A stretch of DNA of 6,269 nt from Syntrophobacterales bacterium (GCA_021159265.1 JAGGSD010000055.1:1-6269), one strand, 5' to 3'; shown: positions 1-6,207, counted from the first letter of the stretch. Numbers and translations are program-made. Notes: generated from the sequence alone by a model not told the origin.

Positions 1-11
1 TAGAAAGCCAT

Positions 12-171
12 CCTAACCCGAACAAGCCGGAAAAGCTCGAAGCTGAAAGCCTGCAGCCGTTCACGGCTTGAAATTGGAAATTAGAAATTCGTGAGAAAAG
101 CATGAGGCCAAATTTCCAATTTCTATTTTCTAATTTCGACGTTCAGCGAACGCTTACTAAATTCTTTTGCC
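12..171 (-). repeat. Left arm of a 160-bp inverted repeat framing the two genes
   Basis: The reverse complement of this segment matches 5794-5953 at 155 of 160 positions with no gaps. Differences are three clustered bases near 143-151 (the plus strand reads CAGCGAACGC here, against a right-arm reverse complement of CAGTGACTGC) and two single changes. Inside it lie 7-base periodic runs at 30-57, 70-90 and 110-144 and a small hairpin AGCCG-TTCA-CGGCT (56-69). No open reading frame is present. Because only 11 bases remain to the window edge, the outer limit of this arm is uncertain. Confidence 0.93.
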
Positions 172-235
172 GTTCGACTGAGCTCACGCCGAAGCCATTT
201 TTACAAGAATATTACAATTAAGGGACTTACTTATT
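172..235. other. Spacer between left repeat arm and MITE-like element
   Basis: Non-coding. It contains the 8-bp palindrome TGAGCTCA (179-186) enclosed by TTCG (173-176) and CGAA (190-193), forming an imperfect hairpin. Nothing else is recognisable. Confidence 0.4.
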
Positions 236-376
236 GATGTATTCGTAAAAAGTCAAAAACTCACTGATCTGTCATTCCCGCGAAAGCGGGAATCCAGTAA
301 TTACAAGCAGTTATGGATTCCCGATCAGATCGGAAATGACAAAACAACAGAAATTCGGACTTTTTACGAGACCATC
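236..376. mobile_element. MITE-like palindromic element with terminal inverted repeats, no transposase
   Basis: 141 bp bounded by 19-bp terminal inverted repeats (236-254 and 358-376) that match at 16 of 19 positions; the inner 12 bases, TCGTAAAAAGTC and its complement, are perfect. Nested inside are further paired blocks: 271-280 with 331-340 (9 of 10) and 287-296 with 314-323 (10 of 10), so almost the whole element can fold on itself. It is flanked by the 7-bp direct repeat ACTTATT (229-235 and 377-383), a candidate target duplication. No protein is encoded, so any movement would need a transposase supplied from elsewhere. The boundary and the duplication are inferred from one copy only. 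Confidence 0.65.
274..293. repeat. Perfect hairpin of the ATTCCC-N8-GGGAAT type (dRS3/REP-like)
   Basis: An 8-bp perfect stem ATTCCCGC/GCGGGAAT closed by a GAAA loop on the plus strand. It fits exactly the ATTCCC-N8-GGGAAT pattern described for neisserial dRS3 repeats and common as REP-like sequence in other proteobacteria. A decayed second copy lies at 317-336 (ATTCCC present, right half 4 of 6). It may also act as a weak transcription stop after the HdrA-like gene, but no T-run follows directly on the minus strand. Confidence 0.75.
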
Positions 377-381
377 ACTTA

Positions 382-3300
382 TTAATTCGACAAATTACCC
401 AACAGCGACAGGATTCCTTCATTATCGAACCCGTATAAATCGATGGCATTCATCCTGCACGATGCCGTACATACACCACATCCCTTGCAAAGAACCGCAT
501 TGACAACAGCACAGCCCTGTTCTTCATCCACCTCTACAGCGCTGAAGGGACAATTAAGTTCGCAAAGCCCGCATGCCATACACCTGTCTTTATTTACATG
601 GGCCGTCTTCCCCTCGGCTTCTATATAGTCTTTGTTCAGAACAATACATGCCCGTGCGACAGCGGCATGGGCCTGCGTGATAGTCTCATCACTCAGTTTC
701 GATGAATGGGCCATACCACACATGTACACACCATCAGTGGCAAAATCGACTGGCCTCAACTTAACATGGGCCTCAGCAAAGAAGCCATCCTGATTTACTG
801 AGAGTTTCAGCATATTGCTAATGCCATGATTGTCAGGATTACCGACAACACCAACGCTAAGCGCCAGTATGTCCGTTTCAATCTCCACTGGCTCATTCAA
901 TATGGGATCAAAGACCGATACGGTTATTTTGGAATTGTTGGCTTTTACTTCAGGTTTTCTGTCTTCATCTTCATAGCAGATGAATTTGACATTTGCCTCT
1001 CGGGCTTTTTTATAATAATCCTCTTTGAAACCGTAAGTCCTGATGTCTCTATAAAGTATAGTAACATCTTTATCCGGATCAGCTTCCTTTAATTTCAGGG
1101 CATTTTTGATCGCTTCGGAACAACAGTATCTGCTACAGTAAGGTCTCTCGGCATTTCTCGAACCGACACACTGGATCATAACAACACTCTTTGCATCGGA
1201 AACCTTTCGATCGTTTTTATAAATGAGCTCTTCCAGCTCCCGCTGAGTAACAACGCTTTCATTCTGACCATAGAGATATTCATCCGTCTTGTTTTCATAT
1301 GCCCCTGTCGCCACGATGACTACACCATGTTCAAACTGGTGCTCCTCCCCACCAGATTCAACAGTGGTCTTGTAATTCCCTATAAATCCATCCAGTTCCT
1401 TTATCTTTGCTCCTGTGTAAACATGTATCAGGTCGCTCTTTTCAACACGTTCCAGGAGACCGGCCAGATGTTTCCTTGTATCAAGACCCTCCAGGGTATA
1501 ATACAGCTTCCCATAATTCCCGCCTAATTCACTCTCCTTTTCTACGATATAAGATTCAAAACCTTGATCGGCAAGAGCAAGGGCGGCGGTTATACCTGCA
1601 AGCCCGCCTCCTAAAACCAATGTAGCCTTATTTACGCTGAGCTGCCCAGGTTTCAGAGGTTCCAGATATTCAGCCTTGGCTACTGCCATTCGCACCAGGT
1701 CTTTCGCCTTCTCCGTTGCGGCTTCCGGTTCGTTCATATGGACCCACGAATCCTGGTCACGGATATTGGCCATCTCGAACATATATCTGTTCAGACCCGC
1801 CTTTTCACAATTCTCCTGGAAAAGACCTTCATGTGTCCTTGGGGAACAGGATGCCACCACAACCCTGGTAAGGTTGTGGTCATTGATCATCTCTCCCATT
1901 TTTACCGCTGTATCCTGAGAACAGGTGAAGAGATTATCCTCAGCATAAACTACGTTGGGCAAAGTCCGGGCATACTCAACCACCCCCGGAACATCCACCA
2001 CGCCGCCGATGTTAATCCCGCAATGACAGACAAAAACTCCAATTCTCGGTCCGATACCCCTCAAATCTTTTTCCGGAGGGAGCTCCTCCTCAGCAATTAA
2101 TGTCCCCCGCCGCGAAGATAGAATACCCTCCGCATGCGCCGCGGCGCCACTCGCCTCCATAACCGTCTCAGGAATGTCTTTGGGACCCCCAAAAACACCG
2201 CAGACAAAAACACCGTCACGAGAAGTTCGTACTGGATCTTCCAGCAAAGTTTTACAGAAACCATGTTCTTCAAGCTCTATGCCCAAACTCTCGGCCAGTT
2301 TTTCTGCATCTTTCGGCGGAGTCAACCCGACAGAAAGAACCACCATATCGAACTCTTCTTCAACAAGTGACCCATCTTCGGCAACATACGTCAGAAGTAG
2401 ATTCTTTGTCTGCTGTAATTCCTTTACAGTTGAAGGCATGGACCTGATATATCTGATTCCATACTCATCCTTCGCCCTGTTGACAAACCGGTCAAAATCT
2501 TTTCCATAAGCGCGCATATCCATATAGAATATTGTGGGTTCGAGTGTCTTGAGGTGTTCTTTCCCTATAATGGATTGTTTTGTCGCATACATGCAGCACA
2601 CGGATGAACACCAGCTGTTCCCGCAATTCACGTCTCTTGAACCGACGCACTGGATCCAGGCAATCTTTTTAGGTTCCTGACCATCGGAAAGTCTCTGGAC
2701 ATGACCGAAGAAGGGACCTGACGCGGACAAGATCCTTTCAAACTGAATACTGCTTATGACATTATCGTATATGCCAAATCCATACTCACCCTTCAAGTGA
2801 GCATCGAAAAGTTCAGTCCCCGGCGCGGCAATGATGGATCCTACTTCAATTTCCTCTTCCTCCGCCGTCATATTATGATCGATGGCGCCTGCCACACAAG
2901 CCTCAACACATTGATAGCACTCGGAACATATACCACAACTCAAACACCTCTTGGCCTCTTTGAGAACATCTTCTTCACTGTAACCACGGATCACTTCCTC
3001 AAAGTTAGTTATTCTCTCATCCGGTTTGAGTTCAGACATTTCGGGACGTTCTTTTTTCTCTACCGAACTTGTATCCGCTTGATCCGCAACATTTTTTGTC
3101 CAGTCTCTCTCACGGCCCAACTTGAGATCCTCGCCTTTCAGATAACGGTCTATCGACCTGGCAGCTTCCTTTCCGGCATTAATGGCTTTGACTACCGTAG
3201 CAGGTCCCGTTACGTCATCACCACCGGCAAAAACGCCTTCAACATTCGTTGCAAAGGTTACAGGATCTACTTCAAAGGTATTCCATTTATTGATTGAAAT

Positions 3301-4815
3301 GCCGCTTTTTTCTGAAACAAACGCAAGATCACTCGCCTGGCCGATAGCGGGAATAACGGCATCGACATCAAGTGTAAATTCTGAACCATCTATCGGAACG
3401 GGGCGTCTTCGTCCACTTTCGTCAGGCTCGCCAAGTTCCATTCTGATACACTCTATACCCGATACTTTTCCATTAGCTTCCAAGATCTTAACGGGAGCAG
3501 CCAGAAACTCCATCTTGATTCCCTCGGCAAGGGCTTCCTCTATCTCTTCAGGTGCCGCAGGCATCTCGGCGCGGGTTCTTCTGTACAGGATAAATGCTTC
3601 TTTGGAACCGGTTCTCAGTGATGTGCGAACGGCATCCATGGCGACGTTTCCACCGCCCACGACGGCAACCCTGTTCCCGAGGAACACTTTTTCCCCAAGG
3701 TTTACTCTTCTGAGAAAATCAATCCCGTGAACGACACCTTCCAGTTCTTCTCCGGGGACATTCAACTTGCTGCTCACGTGGGAACCGACACCGACAAAAA
3801 TGGCGTCAAATTCCTCTTTCAGAACATCTATGGTAATATCTTCACCGATTCGCGTGTTCAGCTTTATTTTGACACCCAGATCTTCTATGATCTTTATTTC
3901 GGCATTTAGCAGTTTCTTCGGAAGGCGGTATTCAGGAATACCCACGGCAAGCATTCCGCCGGCAACGGGAAGGGCCTCAAATACGGTGACCTGATAACCC
4001 TCAACGGCCAGGTAGTAGGCCGAAGTAAGACCAGCAGGGCCAGCGCCTATGACGGCTACTTTCTTGTTTTTCTTTTCCTTTATCTCAGGCACATATTTGG
4101 TATCATCATTAAGGTCGAGGTCTGCCACAAACCGTTTCAGATACATAATGGAAACGGGCTCGTCTACCTCTCCTCTTTTACAAGCTGCTTCACAGGGATG
4201 GTCACAAACCCTGCCGCAGACGGCGGGAAATGGATTTTCCTGTTTGATAAGTTTCAGTGCCTCTTTGTATTTGCCATCAGCGATAAGTGCCACATAACCC
4301 TGAACGCTGATGTGGGTCGGGCAGGCAGCCTTACAAGGCGCGGTGCCCAGCTTGTCGATAGCGAAAGCGCTCGGAATAGCTTGGGGGAATTTCCTGTAAA
4401 TAGCTTTTCTCTCTCCGAGATTCTCTTCAAATTCCGATGGAAGTGATACGGGACAAACTTTAGCACAGTCACCACATCCGGTACATTTATCAATATCGAC
4501 AAATCTCGGTGCCCTCAGAAGGTTTACCTGAAACCGACCAGGCTCTCCTTCAACACTCTTTACAGTTCTTCTTGTTAGGATTTCTACATTGGGATGTCTT
4601 CCCACTTCGACAAGTTTGGGAGAAAGGATGCATGAAGAGCAGTCGTTGGTGGGAAATGTTTTATCGAGCTGAGCCATAACACCGCCAACGCTGATATCAT
4701 TTTCGACGAGGTATACTTTCATGCCCGAATTTGCGAGGTCAAGGGAAGCCTGTATACCTGCTATACCCGAACCCACAACCATCACAGCACCGACTTTTTC
4801 ACTATCTTTTAACAC
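382..4815 (-). CDS. HdrA-like iron-sulfur flavoprotein with inserted GltD/NfnB-type NAD(P)H oxidoreductase module (HdrA-GltD-HdrA fusion)
   Basis: Cytoplasmic electron-transfer flavoprotein of the heterodisulfide reductase subunit A family, 1477 residues from the GTG at 4815. No signal peptide or membrane segment is seen. Order of parts: HdrA FAD fold with GSGIAG (15-20) and PTNDCSSC (55-62); a [4Fe-4S] motif with Cys 111/114/117/121; HdrA signature KAIYRKFPQAIP (137-148). Then comes a GltD-like insert (about 155-640) with Cys 161/165 and 200/204/208/212, FAD motif GAGPAG (257-262), NAD(P)H motif GGGNVAMD (387-394), YRRTRAEMPA (411-420) and a six-Cys hinge (624-640). HdrA then resumes, with Cys 723/731/736/740/741. 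A CHCG domain follows (Cys 930/932/965/990), then a second FAD unit (GGGLAG, 1069-1074) and two C-terminal [4Fe-4S] motifs (1412-1422, 1443-1453). I infer that NAD(P)H electrons are exchanged with an HdrB/C- or MvhD-like partner, possibly by flavin bifurcation; no partner is visible. A GTG nine bases upstream (4824) would give 1480 residues but overlaps the ribosome binding site. The family is certain; the physiological reaction is not. Confidence 0.93.
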   Translation of the reverse strand: MLKDSEKVGAVMVVGSGIAGIQASLDLANSGMKVYLVENDISVGGVMAQLDKTFPTNDCSSCILSPKLVEVGRHPNVEILTRRTVKSVEGEPGRFQVNLLRAPRFVDIDKCTGCGDCAKVCPVSLPSEFEENLGERKAIYRKFPQAIPSAFAIDKLGTAPCKAACPTHISVQGYVALIADGKYKEALKLIKQENPFPAVCGRVCDHPCEAACKRGEVDEPVSIMYLKRFVADLDLNDDTKYVPEIKEKKNKKVAVIGAGPAGLTSAYYLAVEGYQVTVFEALPVAGGMLAVGIPEYRLPKKLLNAEIKIIEDLGVKIKLNTRIGEDITIDVLKEEFDAIFVGVGSHVSSKLNVPGEELEGVVHGIDFLRRVNLGEKVFLGNRVAVVGGGNVAMDAVRTSLRTGSKEAFILYRRTRAEMPAAPEEIEEALAEGIKMEFLAAPVKILEANGKVSGIECIRMELGEPDESGRRRPVPIDGSEFTLDVDAVIPAIGQASDLAFVSEKSGISINKWNTFEVDPVTFATNVEGVFAGGDDVTGPATVVKAINAGKEAARSIDRYLKGEDLKLGRERDWTKNVADQADTSSVEKKERPEMSELKPDERITNFEEVIRGYSEEDVLKEAKRCLSCGICSECYQCVEACVAGAIDHNMTAEEEEIEVGSIIAAPGTELFDAHLKGEYGFGIYDNVISSIQFERILSASGPFFGHVQRLSDGQEPKKIAWIQCVGSRDVNCGNSWCSSVCCMYATKQSIIGKEHLKTLEPTIFYMDMRAYGKDFDRFVNRAKDEYGIRYIRSMPSTVKELQQTKNLLLTYVAEDGSLVEEEFDMVVLSVGLTPPKDAEKLAESLGIELEEHGFCKTLLEDPVRTSRDGVFVCGVFGGPKDIPETVMEASGAAAHAEGILSSRRGTLIAEEELPPEKDLRGIGPRIGVFVCHCGINIGGVVDVPGVVEYARTLPNVVYAEDNLFTCSQDTAVKMGEMINDHNLTRVVVASCSPRTHEGLFQENCEKAGLNRYMFEMANIRDQDSWVHMNEPEAATEKAKDLVRMAVAKAEYLEPLKPGQLSVNKATLVLGGGLAGITAALALADQGFESYIVEKESELGGNYGKLYYTLEGLDTRKHLAGLLERVEKSDLIHVYTGAKIKELDGFIGNYKTTVESGGEEHQFEHGVVIVATGAYENKTDEYLYGQNESVVTQRELEELIYKNDRKVSDAKSVVMIQCVGSRNAERPYCSRYCCSEAIKNALKLKEADPDKDVTILYRDIRTYGFKEDYYKKAREANVKFICYEDEDRKPEVKANNSKITVSVFDPILNEPVEIETDILALSVGVVGNPDNHGISNMLKLSVNQDGFFAEAHVKLRPVDFATDGVYMCGMAHSSKLSDETITQAHAAVARACIVLNKDYIEAEGKTAHVNKDRCMACGLCELNCPFSAVEVDEEQGCAVVNAVLCKGCGVCTASCRMNAIDLYGFDNEGILSLLGNLSN

Positions 4816-4823
4816 TATATTCA

Positions 4824-4830
4824 CACCTCA
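4824..4830 (-). promoter_or_regulatory. Ribosome binding site that decides the start of the HdrA-like gene
   Basis: On the minus strand this reads TGAGGTG, a good Shine-Dalgarno sequence. It lies 8 bases before a GTG at 4813-4815, an ideal spacing. The longest frame would start at another GTG (4822-4824), but that codon overlaps this motif and could not use it. The start at 4815 is therefore preferred. It gives a protein beginning MLKDSEKVGAVMVVGSG, with the flavin-binding fold starting about 12 residues in. Confidence 0.75.
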
Positions 4831-4906
4831 GATTTAATGTCTTTTTAGAATTAAAATACATGAAAGCAAGGACAACTATGAAAAACTTACTAGCCACAGC
4901 TTCGGC

Positions 4907-4935
4907 TTGATAACAAAGTTCCGTTTTTCTGTCAA
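4907..4935 (-). promoter_or_regulatory. Probable sigma70-type promoter for the HdrA-like gene
   Basis: On the minus strand a perfect -35 hexamer TTGACA (4935-4930) is followed after exactly 17 bases by TATCAA (4912-4907), which matches the -10 consensus at 4 of 6 positions. Transcription would begin near 4900, giving a leader of about 85 bases before the GTG start. The promoter lies wholly in the gap after the engB stop codon, so it would let the large gene be expressed independently of engB, although read-through from engB is also possible. This is a consensus match read by eye, with no experimental support. Confidence 0.6.
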
Positions 4936-4991
4936 GGCATAAACAGAAATTTTCGTAATTTGCTTGTTGAACTGATGAAGGAATCCCATGA

Positions 4992-5573
4992 TTATTTTGC
5001 TACTTCCATTATCTTTTTCCAGACAGCCTCTTTCCCATAACCCGTTTTGGCTGAGAAACATATCAGTTTATCATCTGACACCCCCAAACGCTCCCCTATC
5101 TTGCGACAACGAAGATTCACCTGACTCTTGGAAATTTTGTCGATCTTTGTCAGAATAAATAGAAAATCAATACGGTAAAAATGGAGCCACTCCACAAGAG
5201 AAAGATCGTCTTCAGACGGATCCCTCCTCACATCAAAAATCATAATGACCAGGCGTAAATTCTGTCGTTCTTTCAAATATGCCTCCACCATGCCCCTCCA
5301 GCTCTTTCTGACAGAAAAAGGAACCCTTGCGAATCCATAACCGGGAAGATCAACAAAAAATAACTTATCGTTTATTTTGAAGAAATTTATCAGGCGGGTT
5401 TTGCCCGGGACGGCGCTTGTGCGGGCAAGCCTTTTTCTGTTTATAAGGGTATTGATAAGTGAGGATTTTCCCACATTGGATTTGCCTGCAAAGGCTATCT
5501 CCGGAATCAATCCCTCCGGATATTGAGAAGGGTTGGCAGCGCTTGTTGTGAACTCCGCCGATGTAACTTTCAT
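4992..5573 (-). CDS. engB: Ribosome biogenesis GTP-binding protein EngB/YsxC
   Basis: Small cytoplasmic GTPase of the TrmE-Era-EngA-EngB group, 193 residues, close to the usual length of about 195-210. Family members bind the large ribosomal subunit and are needed for its late assembly; many are essential. All GTPase motifs are present: G1 GKSNVGKS (30-37), the G2 region PGKTR with Thr59, G3 DLPGYG (75-80), G4 TKID (142-145) and G5 SAK (174-176). YGFARVP (79-85) just after G3 is typical of EngB. The ATG at 5573 is preceded by GAGGTT with 9 bases of spacing, and the N-terminal extension before G1 has normal length. The HdrA-like gene follows on the same strand after 176 bases; no functional link is expected. 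The start lies only 34 bases from the edge of a repeated sequence (5608-5689), so its native upstream region may have been replaced by repeat DNA. Confidence 0.97.
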   Translation of the reverse strand: MKVTSAEFTTSAANPSQYPEGLIPEIAFAGKSNVGKSSLINTLINRKRLARTSAVPGKTRLINFFKINDKLFFVDLPGYGFARVPFSVRKSWRGMVEAYLKERQNLRLVIMIFDVRRDPSEDDLSLVEWLHFYRIDFLFILTKIDKISKSQVNLRCRKIGERLGVSDDKLICFSAKTGYGKEAVWKKIMEVAK

Positions 5574-5582
5574 GGATGATGC

Positions 5583-5588
5583 AACCTC
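5583..5588 (-). promoter_or_regulatory. Ribosome binding site of engB
   Basis: GAGGTT on the minus strand, 9 bases before the ATG at 5573. It supports that start for engB. Confidence 0.65.
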
Positions 5589-5607
5589 AGAATTTAAAAC
5601 AAATTTT

Positions 5608-5689
5608 GTAACCGTTCAAGGGTTTAATGTTCCATTCTTGTCCCCGGACTGCATTTGGGATGTGTATTTACGAGAAAAGCGTCAGCTTC
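5608..5689 (+). repeat. Direct repeat, copy 1, immediately upstream of engB
   Basis: Shares 10 bases (5608-5617, GTAACCGTTC) and then 52 bases (5638-5689) with 6208-6269. Copy 1 carries 20 extra bases (5618-5637) between the two blocks. Only two substitutions occur (5663 and 5673). The matched part includes TCCCCGGACTGC and ends in GCGTCAGCTTC. The repeat may extend beyond 5689, but copy 2 is cut by the window end. No protein or known element was recognised. Confidence 0.85.
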
Positions 5690-5793
5690 GTCAGGCCTGA
5701 AACAAAATCCGGAGCCAGATTGACAATTATTTGCGAAAATGAGCATTTTTGACGAGAACTTCAGGCGCTTAGTCATAAAATTCGTACAAAATT
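5690..5793. other. Intergenic stretch between direct repeat copy 1 and right inverted-repeat arm
   Basis: No gene seen. It holds the perfect 10-bp palindrome TCAGGCCTGA (5691-5700) and an AT-rich hairpin AAAAT-GAGC-ATTTT within 5735-5755. It may be a continuation of the repeat that starts at 5608, which cannot be tested because the second copy is truncated. Confidence 0.4.
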
Positions 5794-5953
5794 GGCAAAA
5801 GAATTTAGTAAGCAGTCACTGAACGTCGAAATTAGAAAATAGAAATTGGAAATTTGGCCTCATGCTTTTCTCCCGAATTTCTAATTTCCAATTTCAAGCC
5901 GTGAACGGCTGCAGGCTTTCAGCTTCGAGCTTTTCCGGCTTGTCCGGGTTAGG
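5794..5953 (+). repeat. Right arm of a 160-bp inverted repeat framing the two genes
   Basis: Inverted partner of 12-171 (155 of 160 identical, ungapped). The inner limit is sharp: sequence inward of GGCAAAAGAAT does not match. The arm is largely made of heptads: five GAA-starting units at 5821-5855, three ending in TTC at 5875-5895, and units ending in GC or GGC through about 5930. There is no coding potential. It could be a dispersed intergenic repeat present twice by chance, or the ends of a mobilised segment; without a transposase the first is more likely. Confidence 0.93.
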
Positions 5954-5973
5954 TCTAATGCTGCCTTTGTCCT

Positions 5974-6008
5974 TAACCCTGAACGCTGAACCATGAACCT
6001 TTGAAGGG
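5974..6008 (+). repeat. Degenerate heptamer tandem repeat
   Basis: Five consecutive 7-base units: TAACCCT, GAACGCT, GAACCAT, GAACCTT, TGAAGGG. The middle three share GAAC at the same phase. The run starts 20 bases outside the right inverted-repeat arm and resembles the heptad structure within the arm. Confidence 0.65.
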
Positions 6009-6110
6009 TTACCAGATTTTTAACGCTTCTCTCTATTAAATGATATTTCCACATAAGTCAAAATTTACGCAACCTCTTCGATTTTAGTATCTTTTCATAT
6101 TTCTGTGTCG

Positions 6111-6186
6111 GCTAAATTTTAAAAGCATATTATTGATTCTTATTTTAACAAAACAACAAAAAAGTCTGTTAGCTAAATTTCAAAAG
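6111..6186 (+). repeat. Pair of 15-bp direct repeats (GCTAAATTTYAAAAG)
   Basis: GCTAAATTTTAAAAG at 6111-6125 and GCTAAATTTCAAAAG at 6172-6186 differ at one base and are 61 bases apart, start to start. The bases before both are also similar (TCTGT...GCTAAA). The surrounding DNA (6009-6207) is AT-rich and shows no gene. The function is unknown. Confidence 0.55.
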
Positions 6187-6207
6187 TGCACTGTTTAAAG
6201 ATCAAAA

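Noticed and set aside
30..144. CRISPR array
   Set aside because: The units are 7 bases long and degenerate, without spacers or 24-40-base conserved repeats.
274..293. Hairpin considered as an intrinsic terminator for the HdrA-like gene
   Set aside because: On the minus strand the next T-run is about 18 bases beyond the stem, so it does not have the canonical form; it is better explained as the repeat core of the MITE-like element.
443..4446. Many plus-strand open frames of 60-182 residues opposite the HdrA-like gene
   Set aside because: All are antisense shadows of one long conserved coding sequence. They show no domain motifs and overlap each other in different frames.
4254..4502. 82-residue frame on the minus strand inside the HdrA-like gene
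   Set aside because: It is a frame-shifted shadow of the region encoding the first ferredoxin motif and the GltD-type cysteine domain.
4892..4907. Hairpin AGCC/GGCT followed by a T-run on the minus strand, considered as an engB terminator
   Set aside because: The stem is only 4 bp with an 8-base loop, the T-run is 7 bases away, and the site overlaps the better-supported promoter of the next gene.
4876..5061. Open frame of 61 residues on the minus strand over the end of engB
   Set aside because: It overlaps the well-supported engB C-terminus in another frame, has no recognisable motif and no good ribosome binding site.
5591..5619. Possible engB promoter on the minus strand: TTGAAC, 17 bases, TAAATT
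   Set aside because: Both hexamers match only 4 of 6 positions, and the predicted start of transcription would fall within or beside the ribosome binding site, leaving almost no leader.
12..5953. A composite transposon carrying engB and the HdrA-like gene
   Set aside because: No transposase or insertion-sequence gene lies in either arm or between them, the arms are non-coding, and engB is a core housekeeping gene. The inverted repeats are kept as an observation only.
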